DNA of 6,741 nt, from positions 1 through 6,741 of the forward strand of contig JAJDTQ010000147.1 of the NCBI GenBank assembly GCA_022827045.1, in the 5' to 3' direction. Every line of letters begins with the position of its first letter. Positions within the stretch are counted from its first letter, which is position 1. Position numbers and translations under genes: made by a program. The DNA is from Candidatus Binatia bacterium. Lineage in GTDB: Bacteria; Desulfobacterota_B; Binatia; UBA9968; JAJDTQ01. The notes under the pieces were generated by a model. It was given only the letters and a program-made list of their open reading frames with translations, did no database searches and was not told the DNA's origin. This document shows, one piece after another, positions 1 to 5,252 of the stretch.

Positions 1-1
1 G

Positions 2-288
2 CTCGGATGGCAACAGGACCACGGGGTCGACTGGCACTACATCGCTCCGGGCAAGCCCATGCAGAATGGCCTGGTGGAGAGCTTCATCGGCCGGCTGCGC
101 GATGAGTGCCTGAACGAGCACGTGTTCACCAGCTACCGCCACGCCCGGGGCGGTTCAAGCTCATCGATGAGTGGCGAGTTGACTACAACGCCAGGAGGCC
201 GCACACGAGTCTCGAAGGACTCACGCCCTTGGAATTTGCAGCCCGGTCCCGAGAGGACCGCAACCCAAAACCACTAACTTATGGGTGA
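2..288 (+). pseudogene. IS3-family transposase (OrfB), C-terminal part with a frame break
   Basis: This is the end of the DDE integrase-like catalytic domain of an IS3 transposase, which cuts and joins the element's ends. The first frame (from base 2) reads [17 protein letters not shown] and [12 protein letters not shown]. The E of VESF is the expected third catalytic acid of the DDE triad. After the codons for SYRHAR, near 152, the family sequence continues in another frame: [20 protein letters not shown], then [10 protein letters not shown], ending in NPKPLTYG and TGA at 286-288. Family members usually have about two residues between HAR and the I-(D/E)-x-W motif. Here there are about 14 nt instead of 6, so a net insertion of about 8 nt explains the shift. 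As written, the gene should not give a full-length transposase. This is not the OrfA/OrfB programmed frameshift, which lies much further upstream. Confidence 0.85.
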
Positions 289-310
289 GGACAAATTGGG
301 GAGCAGGTCA
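286..310 (+). repeat. Right terminal inverted repeat of the IS3-family element
   Basis: Read outward-in on the minus strand, this begins TGACCTGCTCCCC, which is typical of IS3-family ends. It starts with the transposase stop codon and ends with CA at 309-310. The matching left repeat is outside the window, so the boundary is inferred from the family pattern and from the resumption of an unrelated reading frame right after it. Confidence 0.6.
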
Positions 311-462
311 CTACCCATATGGCTCGTCAACTACCCGACGGGCAATGGACGAGCAAGCTGGGCCAAGATATCGACATCACCCATACCACTGTAGATGTTC
401 TAGAGGGTCCTATGTACGGCAAAGCTTCTCAGTATCTCCGCCGTCGGAACCCCGATTTTTGA
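311..462 (+). pseudogene. C-terminal remnant of a conserved hypothetical protein, cut by the IS
   Basis: Directly after the IS end a frame reads T-H-M-ARQLPDGQWTSKLG, continues with DIDITHTT and VLEGPMYGKA, and stops at 460-462. I recognise this as the C-terminal end of a family of conserved hypothetical proteins of roughly 150 residues. These commonly end with a 'THAARQLPDGRWTSKLG…' stretch and a later 'LEGPxYG' motif. The function is unknown, and the family name (possibly DUF7689) is recalled rather than checked. The ATG at 319 lies inside the conserved motif, where an alanine usually stands, so it is not a genuine start. The N-terminal two thirds presumably lie on the other side of the insertion sequence, outside the window. 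About 50 codons remain. Confidence 0.65.
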
Positions 463-595
463 TTGGCAAACACCGTAACCAACTCAGAAGTCAGTGCAGG
501 TCTTTACTGATCACGACCATTCAGGAAGGACCTAATGTTTCCACATCTTCAGCAGAAGTTGGTGACACTTCCCGGTCTGTCGGCTGGATCATTCC

Positions 596-916
596 ATGGC
601 GATCATTATCCCAAATCTTAGGCTGGGTAATGCGAAAGCTACCCCCGGCGAACAGCGCTTAGCGCACCGCTTGGAGTCTCTGCTCGACGACGCCACTCTG
701 TGTTTCTATGACATACCTGTGGGAAAGCGGCGGCGTTATCCAGATTTCATCATCGTGCATCCCCGGCGCGGCTTGCTGTTCCTGGAAGTCAAGGACTGGA
801 TGGGAACGGCAAGTGGACAGCGTGATTGCCGGCGTCGAGAAGGGACAGATCCCGCGTGGGCACCATGTCGGGGTAATGCCGTGACCGGTCCGGCCGGAAG
901 GCGATCTAATTTCTGA
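596..916 (+). pseudogene. NERD-domain nuclease-like protein, N-terminal fragment
   Basis: Residues 1-68 are a clear N-terminus of a NERD (nuclease-related) domain. The start is MAIIIPNL, with T-P-G-E19 near the beginning, then YDIPVG, YPD50FIIVHPRRG and LEVKDW (E64, K66). E19, D50 and the E64-x-K66 pair form the PD-(D/E)xK-like catalytic set, and all are present. In many genomes such a domain heads a long protein fused to a helicase. Here recognisable sequence ends at W68 (about 799), and the frame continues with arginine-rich, non-family residues to TGA at 914-916. The other forward frame from 798 reads WERQVDSVIAGVEKG and IPRGHHVGVMP to a stop at 882-884. It looks protein-like, but I do not recognise it. 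The ATG at 596 has only a weak GGCTGGA upstream and was chosen because it fits the family N-terminus. It is most likely a decayed fragment. Confidence 0.7.
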
Positions 917-1027
917 CTATAATTCAGTAGGTTACGATGAAACCCGAAGCGCGGCAAAGGACAACCCGGCGGTCAGGTACCAAATAGGCGCAAACTCATA
1001 TCTGTAACGAGCGCGCCAGCGCGCCTG

Positions 1028-1041
1028 ATTGACGATTGACG
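1028..1041. repeat. Tandem 7-bp duplication ATTGACG x2
   Basis: ATTGACG occurs twice head to tail, at the start of the 1029-1199 frame. Just upstream, AGCGCGCC is also duplicated in tandem at 1010-1025. A 7-bp duplication shifts the reading frame. With one copy removed, the downstream frame joins an open stretch reaching back to 941. Confidence 0.7.
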
Positions 1042-1199
1042 CCTTCATCACCGTAGCCGAGGGCTACGCCTCGGACTGGACCGTGGAGCAACTCCGCGGG
1101 CTTGCCCAGCGCGTGGCCGACCGCATCGAAGCTTTGATGGCCGTTCCGGCGGGAGTGGATGCGGGGCCGGCGCCGGAAGCGCGACGCAGCCCTGGCTGA
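1029..1199 (+). CDS. Short hypothetical protein or C-terminal gene fragment
   Basis: This is a frame of 56 codons, if it begins at the TTG at 1029. It reads IDAFITVAEGYASDWT, then VEQLRGLAQRVADRIEALM, and stops at 1197-1199. Codon third positions are mostly G or C, and the middle resembles an amphipathic helix, so it looks coding. There is no ATG or GTG start and no convincing ribosome binding site. A tandem 7-bp duplication (ATTGACG at 1028-1034 and 1035-1041) sits at its 5' end. Removing one copy would extend the open frame back to 941, which suggests a broken longer gene. No family is recognised. It lies antisense to the run-on tail of the barrel remnant and is more plausible than that tail. 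Confidence 0.4.
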   Translation: MTIDAFITVAEGYASDWTVEQLRGLAQRVADRIEALMAVPAGVDAGPAPEARRSPG

Positions 1200-1217
1200 C
1201 GGCGGCGTGGGCCGCCG
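1200..1217. terminator. GC-rich hairpin between convergent gene ends (possible terminator)
   Basis: CGGCGGC, a 4-nt loop (GTGG) and GCCGCCG form a perfect 7-bp stem. It begins immediately after the TGA at 1197-1199 of the plus-strand frame and lies about 35 bp beyond the natural end of the minus-strand barrel (W codon at 1251-1253). The position suits a shared terminator of convergent genes. No T-tract follows on either strand, so intrinsic termination is uncertain. Confidence 0.35.
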
Positions 1218-2016
1218 CCGTCCCCGTTGCCGGAGTCGCCGCGCCCCCTGCCAGCTCATCCTGACCTCGAACCCGGCCGCATGCTCGGGCGCGGCCGTGG
1301 CGGTCTCCCTCCGCGTGGCCTCAAGGCCCAGTGAGAGGTTCGGAGCGCCGGCACGGACCGCCGGTGCGAGCCGCCAGCCCAGGGTGTAGTCCCGGGCGCC
1401 CGCGGCGAGGCCGACTCCCGCATGCGGGCTTGCGGTGAACCTCCCGCCGAAGGCCGCGAAGCCCCAGGCCGCCTCCGCCGTCCACCGGGCCTCCTCTTCG
1501 CTCCCCGCGCGGTCCGACAGCGGGTCGGACGCGAACAGCGCGTCGAGACCGCCCCGCGAGGCCCCGCCCCAGTCCTGCCGCAGCGTCAGCGACGGACCCC
1601 GTTGCGTGGCCGGGTCCGGGTCGAATACCACCGAAGCGGCAAAGCCCCGGTCCTCAAGGTCGTCGTCGCCGTGGGCGACGAGCGCGCGGCCCGAGAGGTC
1701 GAGGCTCAGGCCGAGCGTGGGACCGCTCCAGGCGATGCCGCCGCCCAGCTCCATTCCGGCGCCCGTCTCCGCTTCCCCGCCGTCATGGCGAGCCCCCACC
1801 TCCAGCCTCGGCACGAGAGTCCCGCCGCCCCCCGGCGCCTCAGCCCCTCCGAGGCCCTGAACGACGCGTAGGGAACCGCCGCCGTGAGCTTCGCCTCCAC
1901 CTTGCCGCCGCCCGATGCCGCACCTCGCCCAATCCGTAGCGTGCGCGTAGACGCGGCCGCGCAACCACCTGTACCGGACGTGCCGGATACCCCAAAGACG
2001 TTTCATACCGATTTAG

Positions 2017-2022
2017 CCTCCC
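2017..2022 (-). promoter_or_regulatory. Ribosome binding site before the barrel remnant
   Basis: GGGAGG on the minus strand, 10 nt upstream of the ATG at 2004-2006 and just after the TAG (2025-2027) of the upstream gene. It supports possible translation of the remnant as a coupled downstream cistron. The spacing is a little long. Confidence 0.4.
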
Positions 2023-2024
2023 GG

Positions 2025-4373
2025 CTAAAACTCCCACCTGACAGCACCCGTCACAGCGCGCGGCAGTACCTCCAACGAGTATCCGCGGTACCGCCAGCCG
2101 TAAACGACGGTGCCGCCGTTGATCTTCGCGTAGGGCTCGCCCCATGCCGTCCCGTAGGATGCTGCCACGGACCACGCACGCCGGTCGGCGTCCGTAGCGT
2201 ATTCCTGCGACAGGTTGCCGGACAGCCGCAAACCTCCCAGGGCCAGGTCCGCCCCTGCGCCAAGGTCCAGTCCGGTGTCGTCCGCGATGTCCCCGCCCTC
2301 GTGCCGGACGCGCATCGTGCCGCGGACGGCCAACCGGGGCGACAACGCCACCCGAACCTCGGCGCCCGCCCGCAGCCGGTACGTGCCCGCGGACGCGCCC
2401 TCGAGCCCGGTGACACGCTCCGACTTCAACTCCTGCCACCACGCCTCCCAGACACTCGACAAGGACAGCACTCCGTCCCCGAGCAGACGATGACGGCCGC
2501 CGGCGCCGGCGAAAAGCCAGTCCGTGTCCGCCTCGTAATCGTCGTGCCCCCTGGACAGGGAGACGGCCCCCTTGCCACCACCAGCAGCCGCCCACACGTC
2601 GCGGTAGCCGATGTACGGCACCACCGCCAGCAGGTCGCTGCCCAGGTCATAGCCCTCGAACATCCCCTCGCCGTCCACCTCCGTCAGCAGGATCCCCATG
2701 AGCCAGTCGCCGGTCCGGTAGTCCGCGCCGATGCTCGTCTGAGACTGGTCACCGGACAGGGCCCGGGCGCTGAACGAGGATTGCCCCCTACGGCCCCAGG
2801 CGGCGGCGCCGTGAGTCAGGCGAGGCGCAGCCATCCGGCCCGCCACGCTCTCCGTCACGTCGCCGGCGGCGGCATGTCCGAAGTGCGCCAAGTAGTCGGC
2901 GGGCAAAGGCCCGTCGTTGGTGATCGTCACCGAGCCTTCGGTCACGTGAGCCGTGCCGTCGCCGCCGGTCTGCGTGAAGCCCAGGATCAGCCGCTCGCCG
3001 CCGTCGTTATGGCTGTCGCGGTACGCCTGGACATAGCCGAACCACGCATCACCCCTGATAGAGGAGCAGAGCATGATCTCCCTGTCCAGGAAGTATGTCC
3101 TGTAGTCGGAGCTGTCCGGCTGGCTCCCCAGGTAGGGCGTCAGGGTGACGCGGCCCGTCACGCACCTGCGCTGGCCTCCCTGCGAGGGGGTGGCGATACT
3201 CACCGTCGCCCACTTGCCCTCCCGAACCGTCACCGTGGGCATGTTGATCGTGACCGTGGACGCCGCCACGCCGTCATCGTCCAGCACCTTGGCCGATACC
3301 GAAGACGGCGTGCCGAGGACGTAGCCCTGCCCGGCGCCGACGATACCGGTGACGGTCCCGTCCCCGGTATCCAGGAAGTCGTTCGATGAGCCCATGCCCG
3401 CGAACGACACGCTGGTCTGCCCGGCCGGAAGGGTGAAGTGCTGGCCTCCCTGGTAGACCTCCCCCACGCCGTTCCCCAACTGCTTGATGTTCATGCGCCC
3501 GAACATCGCTACCGACTTCTTGTTGCGAGGGTTGCATGACTGGGCCAGGACACCGTTACAAACCAAGTTGCCCGCCCCGCGGAAGTCGACGCGGATATCC
3601 AGATCAACGTCCGCCGCTTCAGAGGCGTGCAGGGTCCAGGTGTGCGCCTTGCCCTCGGTCACGTCCGGGCCGACGCTCAGCGTGATCGTCGGCGTGACGG
3701 CCGGCCGGGGCGGACAGTCGGCGCGGCGTTGGGCCTCGCGCGCTTGCTGCGGGGTGTTGGTGACGTGCCACACGGACGGCTGGTAGCGTATCGACGAGCC
3801 GTCCCAGCACGTCAGCATCTCGGGCGGCTCGGGGCACTGCTGGCTGGAGTCGATGATGGAACCGTTAGGGCACTCTTTGGTCGTCCTTCTGGCCTCGGCG
3901 GCCAGCCACGCTGCAACCGGACTCCACCCACTCCAGTTGCGCTGATTGGCCCGTGCCTCGCCCACCGTCATCGGGGAGTCCACGGCGCATCCCGTGCGGG
4001 TCAGGTCGGCGGGTGGCGTGTCCATGTCCGGCGCCTTGGGGCGACCCCGAACCCTTGAGTTGCTGTGCGACGGGACAAACTTTCCGTCTTTGTCGAACGC
4101 GCGCAGCACCCGATACCAGTTGCAGCCGTAGTTCCGGTGCGACCGGGCCTTGTTGATGTCGTAGTAGTGGATGATCGTGTCGATGGCGATCAGGCGCGTG
4201 TTGCACTTCCGCCCATCCGAATACGTCGGGTTCTGGCAGTTGAAGCCGGACGCCTGGGCCGACGCAACGAAAACCGCGTGCATCGCCATCCAGCCGATGA
4301 GCACCGCCACCAGCAAGGGGGCGACGTTCAACAGCCAGTTCGCGCCGCGGTCGGTTTCACAGATGTGTTTCAT
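2025..4373 (-). CDS. Autotransporter-like outer-membrane protein with Calx-beta-like passenger
   Basis: A complete 782-residue protein, probably a surface adhesin or exposed structural protein. Residues 13-36 are strongly hydrophobic and are followed by ASA/AQA (37-41), a Sec signal peptide. Residues about 60-160 form a helical domain with NWYRVLRAF (85-93) and SPMTVGEA…W147..W150 (from 133), a layout I have seen in similar surface proteins but cannot name. Two C-x-(N/D)-G-S…C-P units follow (C168/C180 and C189/C220). Residues about 227-367 (SVGPDVTEG … KVLDDDG) and 375-487 (VTVREG … VTITNDG) resemble Calx-beta-type calcium-binding beta-sandwiches. PLPADYLAHFGHAAAGDV (489-506) links to a barrel of about 260 residues ending VRWEF, with the terminal aromatic residue needed for BAM-dependent insertion. 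All 12 mature cysteines lie in the passenger. The start has AAGGA 8 nt upstream. Ligand and role are unknown. Confidence 0.85.
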   Translation of the reverse strand: MKHICETDRGANWLLNVAPLLVAVLIGWMAMHAVFVASAQASGFNCQNPTYSDGRKCNTRLIAIDTIIHYYDINKARSHRNYGCNWYRVLRAFDKDGKFVPSHSNSRVRGRPKAPDMDTPPADLTRTGCAVDSPMTVGEARANQRNWSGWSPVAAWLAAEARRTTKECPNGSIIDSSQQCPEPPEMLTCWDGSSIRYQPSVWHVTNTPQQAREAQRRADCPPRPAVTPTITLSVGPDVTEGKAHTWTLHASEAADVDLDIRVDFRGAGNLVCNGVLAQSCNPRNKKSVAMFGRMNIKQLGNGVGEVYQGGQHFTLPAGQTSVSFAGMGSSNDFLDTGDGTVTGIVGAGQGYVLGTPSSVSAKVLDDDGVAASTVTINMPTVTVREGKWATVSIATPSQGGQRRCVTGRVTLTPYLGSQPDSSDYRTYFLDREIMLCSSIRGDAWFGYVQAYRDSHNDGGERLILGFTQTGGDGTAHVTEGSVTITNDGPLPADYLAHFGHAAAGDVTESVAGRMAAPRLTHGAAAWGRRGQSSFSARALSGDQSQTSIGADYRTGDWLMGILLTEVDGEGMFEGYDLGSDLLAVVPYIGYRDVWAAAGGGKGAVSLSRGHDDYEADTDWLFAGAGGRHRLLGDGVLSLSSVWEAWWQELKSERVTGLEGASAGTYRLRAGAEVRVALSPRLAVRGTMRVRHEGGDIADDTGLDLGAGADLALGGLRLSGNLSQEYATDADRRAWSVAASYGTAWGEPYAKINGGTVVYGWRYRGYSLEVLPRAVTGAVRWEF

Positions 4374-4381
4374 GGCACCTG

Positions 4382-4386
4382 TCCTT
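4382..4386 (-). promoter_or_regulatory. Ribosome binding site of the autotransporter gene
   Basis: AAGGA on the minus strand, 8 nt before the ATG at 4371-4373. It lies between the TAG (4398-4400) of the small upstream frame and this start, so the large gene has its own initiation signal within a tight operon. Confidence 0.6.
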
Positions 4387-4397
4387 TCCCGTTGACG

Positions 4398-4538
4398 CTA
4401 CTCACAGTGGTCCATCAAGATGTCCTTCCCCATGTTGGCCATCGTGTGGCCCTCTTTCGCAGCGTACTCCCTGATCCATGCCTCGAACTCGGGCGAAACC
4501 GAATATTCCGTTCCATGATGAATCTCCAAAACCGTCAC
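4398..4538 (-). CDS. 46-residue hypothetical protein, or C-terminal part of the small secreted protein
   Basis: Starting at GTG (4536-4538), this frame reads TVLEIHHGTEYSVSPEFEAW and then IREYAAKEGHTMANMGKDIL, and ends DHCE with TAG at 4398-4400. The composition is protein-like: a short strand, then helical segments. The GTG overlaps the TGA of the preceding frame as GTGA (4535-4538), the classic layout of translational coupling. It is also in the same frame as the ATG at 4760, so it could equally be the C-terminal part of one roughly 120-residue gene interrupted by two opposite frame changes. It contains no signal peptide of its own. The autotransporter start follows after 24 nt. No family is recognised. 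Confidence 0.45.
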   Translation of the reverse strand: MTVLEIHHGTEYSVSPEFEAWIREYAAKEGHTMANMGKDILMDHCE

Positions 4539-4760
4539 GCAAAAAGTTCATACTGGCGTGTATCGTTGTCCAGATTGGAACACACGCCGTTTCGAAAATA
4601 TGACCTCTTCGATTCCCCGCCAACGAACCGGCGCGGTGTATAGCGCCAGTTGCCGTTCTCGAGGTTCGCCGGTTCGGCGATGTTCGTGTCTCGGAGCGTG
4701 TGCCAACAACAACAAGACGAAAGCTCCGGAGCTTGCGAGGAAGCTCTTGATCTTGGCCAT
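4535..4760 (-). pseudogene. Small secreted protein, signal peptide and mature part in different frames
   Basis: ATG (4758-4760) has a strong AAGGAG 7 nt upstream. The first 22 residues, MAKIKSFLASSGAFVLLLLA plus HA, are a textbook signal peptide. In that frame the sequence turns arginine- and histidine-rich and stops at 4548. From about 4690 the next frame reads DTNIAEPANLENGNWRYTP, then RRFVGGESKRSYF, GVCSNLDND and QYELFA, to TGA at 4535-4537. That stretch has normal composition and begins just where a signal peptidase site (AHA) would end. The simplest reading is one secreted protein with a +1 shift between 4690 and 4700. The cause may be a real mutation, a sequencing indel or recoding. It is the first gene of the operon with the 782-residue surface protein, so a periplasmic or surface partner role is conceivable. 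No family is recognised. Confidence 0.5.
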
Positions 4761-4767
4761 TTAAAGA

Positions 4768-4773
4768 CTCCTT
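4768..4773 (-). promoter_or_regulatory. Strong ribosome binding site of the small secreted protein
   Basis: AAGGAG on the minus strand, with 7 nt to the ATG at 4758-4760. It is the best initiation signal on the minus strand of this window and fixes the start of the operon's first gene. Confidence 0.7.
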
Positions 4774-4780
4774 CTCTCGT

Positions 4781-4826
4781 CGGACCAGGTTGTCCACCAG
4801 GCCATGAAGAGATTCATCCTGGTCCG
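4781..4826. repeat. 9-bp inverted repeat in the operon leader
   Basis: CGGACCAGG (4781-4789) and CCTGGTCCG (4818-4826) are perfect reverse complements separated by 28 nt. The inner arm lies 7 bp upstream of the ribosome binding site at 4768-4773. It could be a stem in the leader RNA controlling access to that site, or a protein-binding operator. The sequence alone cannot separate these. Confidence 0.5.
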
Positions 4827-4884
4827 CCTGATCTCGGCAGGGAGTTTTTTGGCTGCGCGAGGTCACGGTGCGCCCCACGGCGGG

Positions 4885-4905
4885 CACCGGCGAAAGGCGC
4901 CGGTG
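4885..4905. repeat. Hairpin: perfect 8-bp GC stem with 5-nt loop
   Basis: CACCGGCG, loop AAAGG, CGCCGGTG. No T-run follows on either strand, so it is a structured element rather than a clear terminator. On the minus strand it would lie in the leader of the secreted-protein/autotransporter operon. Confidence 0.5.
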
Positions 4906-4922
4906 GCATGCGCTGATGGGCG

Positions 4923-4939
4923 CGCGGCAGCAGGCCGCG
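4923..4939. repeat. Second hairpin: 6-bp GC stem with 5-nt loop
   Basis: CGCGGC, loop AGCAG, GCCGCG, 17 bp to the right of the 4885-4905 hairpin. The two give a strongly structured stretch upstream of the minus-strand operon. Stems of this size can arise by chance in such GC-rich sequence. Confidence 0.35.
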
Positions 4940-5117
4940 CCGGAAACAGCGGACGGTAGAAGAGTCGCGGTTGTCGGAAGAAAAGAAGCGGGCCAGAGGG
5001 AAACGGAGGTCCGGCCGGCGGAAGCGGATGAATTCAGATCGGGAAGCTGAGTGGCTTGGGCGGCGCCACGAAGACGCGGATGGAGCGGCTCTGCCGATCC
5101 CGGAAGAGCACCCGTGC

Positions 5118-5142
5118 GCCGAGCCGCCTCTCACGGCTCGGC
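5118..5142. repeat. 9-bp inverted repeat at the edge of the pentamer array
   Basis: GCCGAGCCG (5118-5126), a 7-nt loop, and CGGCTCGGC (5134-5142), which is the first part of the pentamer array. In RNA or single-stranded DNA the left arm could pair with any register of the array, giving many alternative hairpins. Confidence 0.5.
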
Positions 5143-5219
5143 TCGGCTCGGCTCGGCTCGGCTCGGCTCGGCTCGGCTCGGCTCGGCTCGGCTCGGCTCG
5201 GCTCGGCTCGGCTCGGCTC
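5135..5219. repeat. (GGCTC)17 perfect pentanucleotide tandem array
   Basis: Seventeen uninterrupted GGCTC units (GAGCC on the minus strand), 85 bp, followed by one more G at 5220. Perfect short repeats of this length expand and contract by replication slippage, and a change of one 5-bp unit shifts any reading frame through it. No stop codon exists in any frame of the repeat, so the long open frames crossing it on both strands are by-products. It lies between a minus-strand promoter candidate (5221-5252) and the secreted-protein/autotransporter operon that starts at 4760. The exact copy number may be misassembled. Confidence 0.95.
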
Positions 5220-5220
5220 G

Positions 5221-5252
5221 ATTATGAAATGAGCCTCAGGTTGGTTTGTCAA
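5221..5252 (-). promoter_or_regulatory. Candidate sigma-70-type promoter directed into the pentamer array
   Basis: The minus strand carries a perfect -35 hexamer TTGACA (5247-5252). Possible -10 hexamers are TTTCAT with 17 bp spacing (5224-5229) or CATAAT with 20 bp spacing (5221-5226). Neither combination is ideal. Transcription would start inside or at the edge of the GAGCC array and run towards the gene starting at 4760, about 450 bp away. The stretch is less GC-rich than its surroundings, which supports a regulatory role. Confidence 0.35.

Larger units (their letters stand above)
1..310 (+). mobile_element. 3' end of an IS3-family insertion sequence
   Basis: The window opens inside an insertion sequence. 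It contains the C-terminal part of an IS3-type OrfB transposase, followed by a terminal inverted repeat whose outer end (…CAGGTCA) is at about 310. IS3 elements end in 5'-TG…CA-3', and the transposase stop codon lies at the inner edge of the terminal repeat, as is usual for the family. The left end and most of the element are outside the window, so neither its full length nor a target duplication can be checked. The sequence after 310 is the interior of another gene, so the element seems to have inserted into that gene. Confidence 0.8.
996..2006 (-). pseudogene. Orphan autotransporter beta-barrel remnant lacking its own stop
   Basis: Residues about 45-252 of this 336-codon frame match the C-terminal half of a common autotransporter-type outer-membrane barrel. 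Motifs in order are LVPRLEVGARHDGGEAETG (64-82), LGGGIAWS (87-94), RGPSLTLRQ (136-144), LDALF (154-158), WGFAAFGGRFTASP (181-194), ARDYTLGWRL (204-213), LGLEATRRE (226-234) and EH near 241. Such barrels normally stop right after an aromatic residue, here FEVRMSW ending at W252 (base 1251). This frame instead runs on for 84 unrelated, arginine-rich residues to 996, overlapping a plausible plus-strand frame. The N-terminus has no signal peptide or passenger, and residues 1-44 are not convincing. The ATG at 2004-2006 lies 18 nt after the stop of the large autotransporter and has GGGAGG 10 nt upstream, so it may be translated. It is probably a truncated paralogue. Confidence 0.65.

Noticed and set aside
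535..621. 28-codon plus-strand frame with a GGAAGG upstream
   Set aside because: It is very short, overlaps the NERD start in another frame, and the binding site is only 4 nt from the ATG.
285..662. 125-codon plus-strand open frame over the IS end
   Set aside because: It spans the IS terminal repeat, the recognisable C-terminal remnant in another frame and the NERD start, and has no family features.
1884..3389. 501-codon plus-strand open frame
   Set aside because: It is the antisense shadow of the autotransporter gene, whose signal peptide, domains and terminal barrel motif are clear.
4830..4855. Short CCTG…CAGG stem followed by six T on the plus strand
   Set aside because: A 4-bp stem is too weak for an intrinsic terminator.
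4761..4865. Minus-strand peptide-like stretch (MNLFMAWWTTWSDERRSL) ending in TAA right before the secreted gene
   Set aside because: It is only about 35 codons between stops, with no ribosome binding site and no family resemblance. It overlaps the inverted repeat and leader.
4402..4887. 161-codon minus-strand frame over the small secreted gene
   Set aside because: It lacks a signal and has an arginine-rich shadow composition, while the other two frames of the same DNA show a signal peptide and well-composed protein segments.
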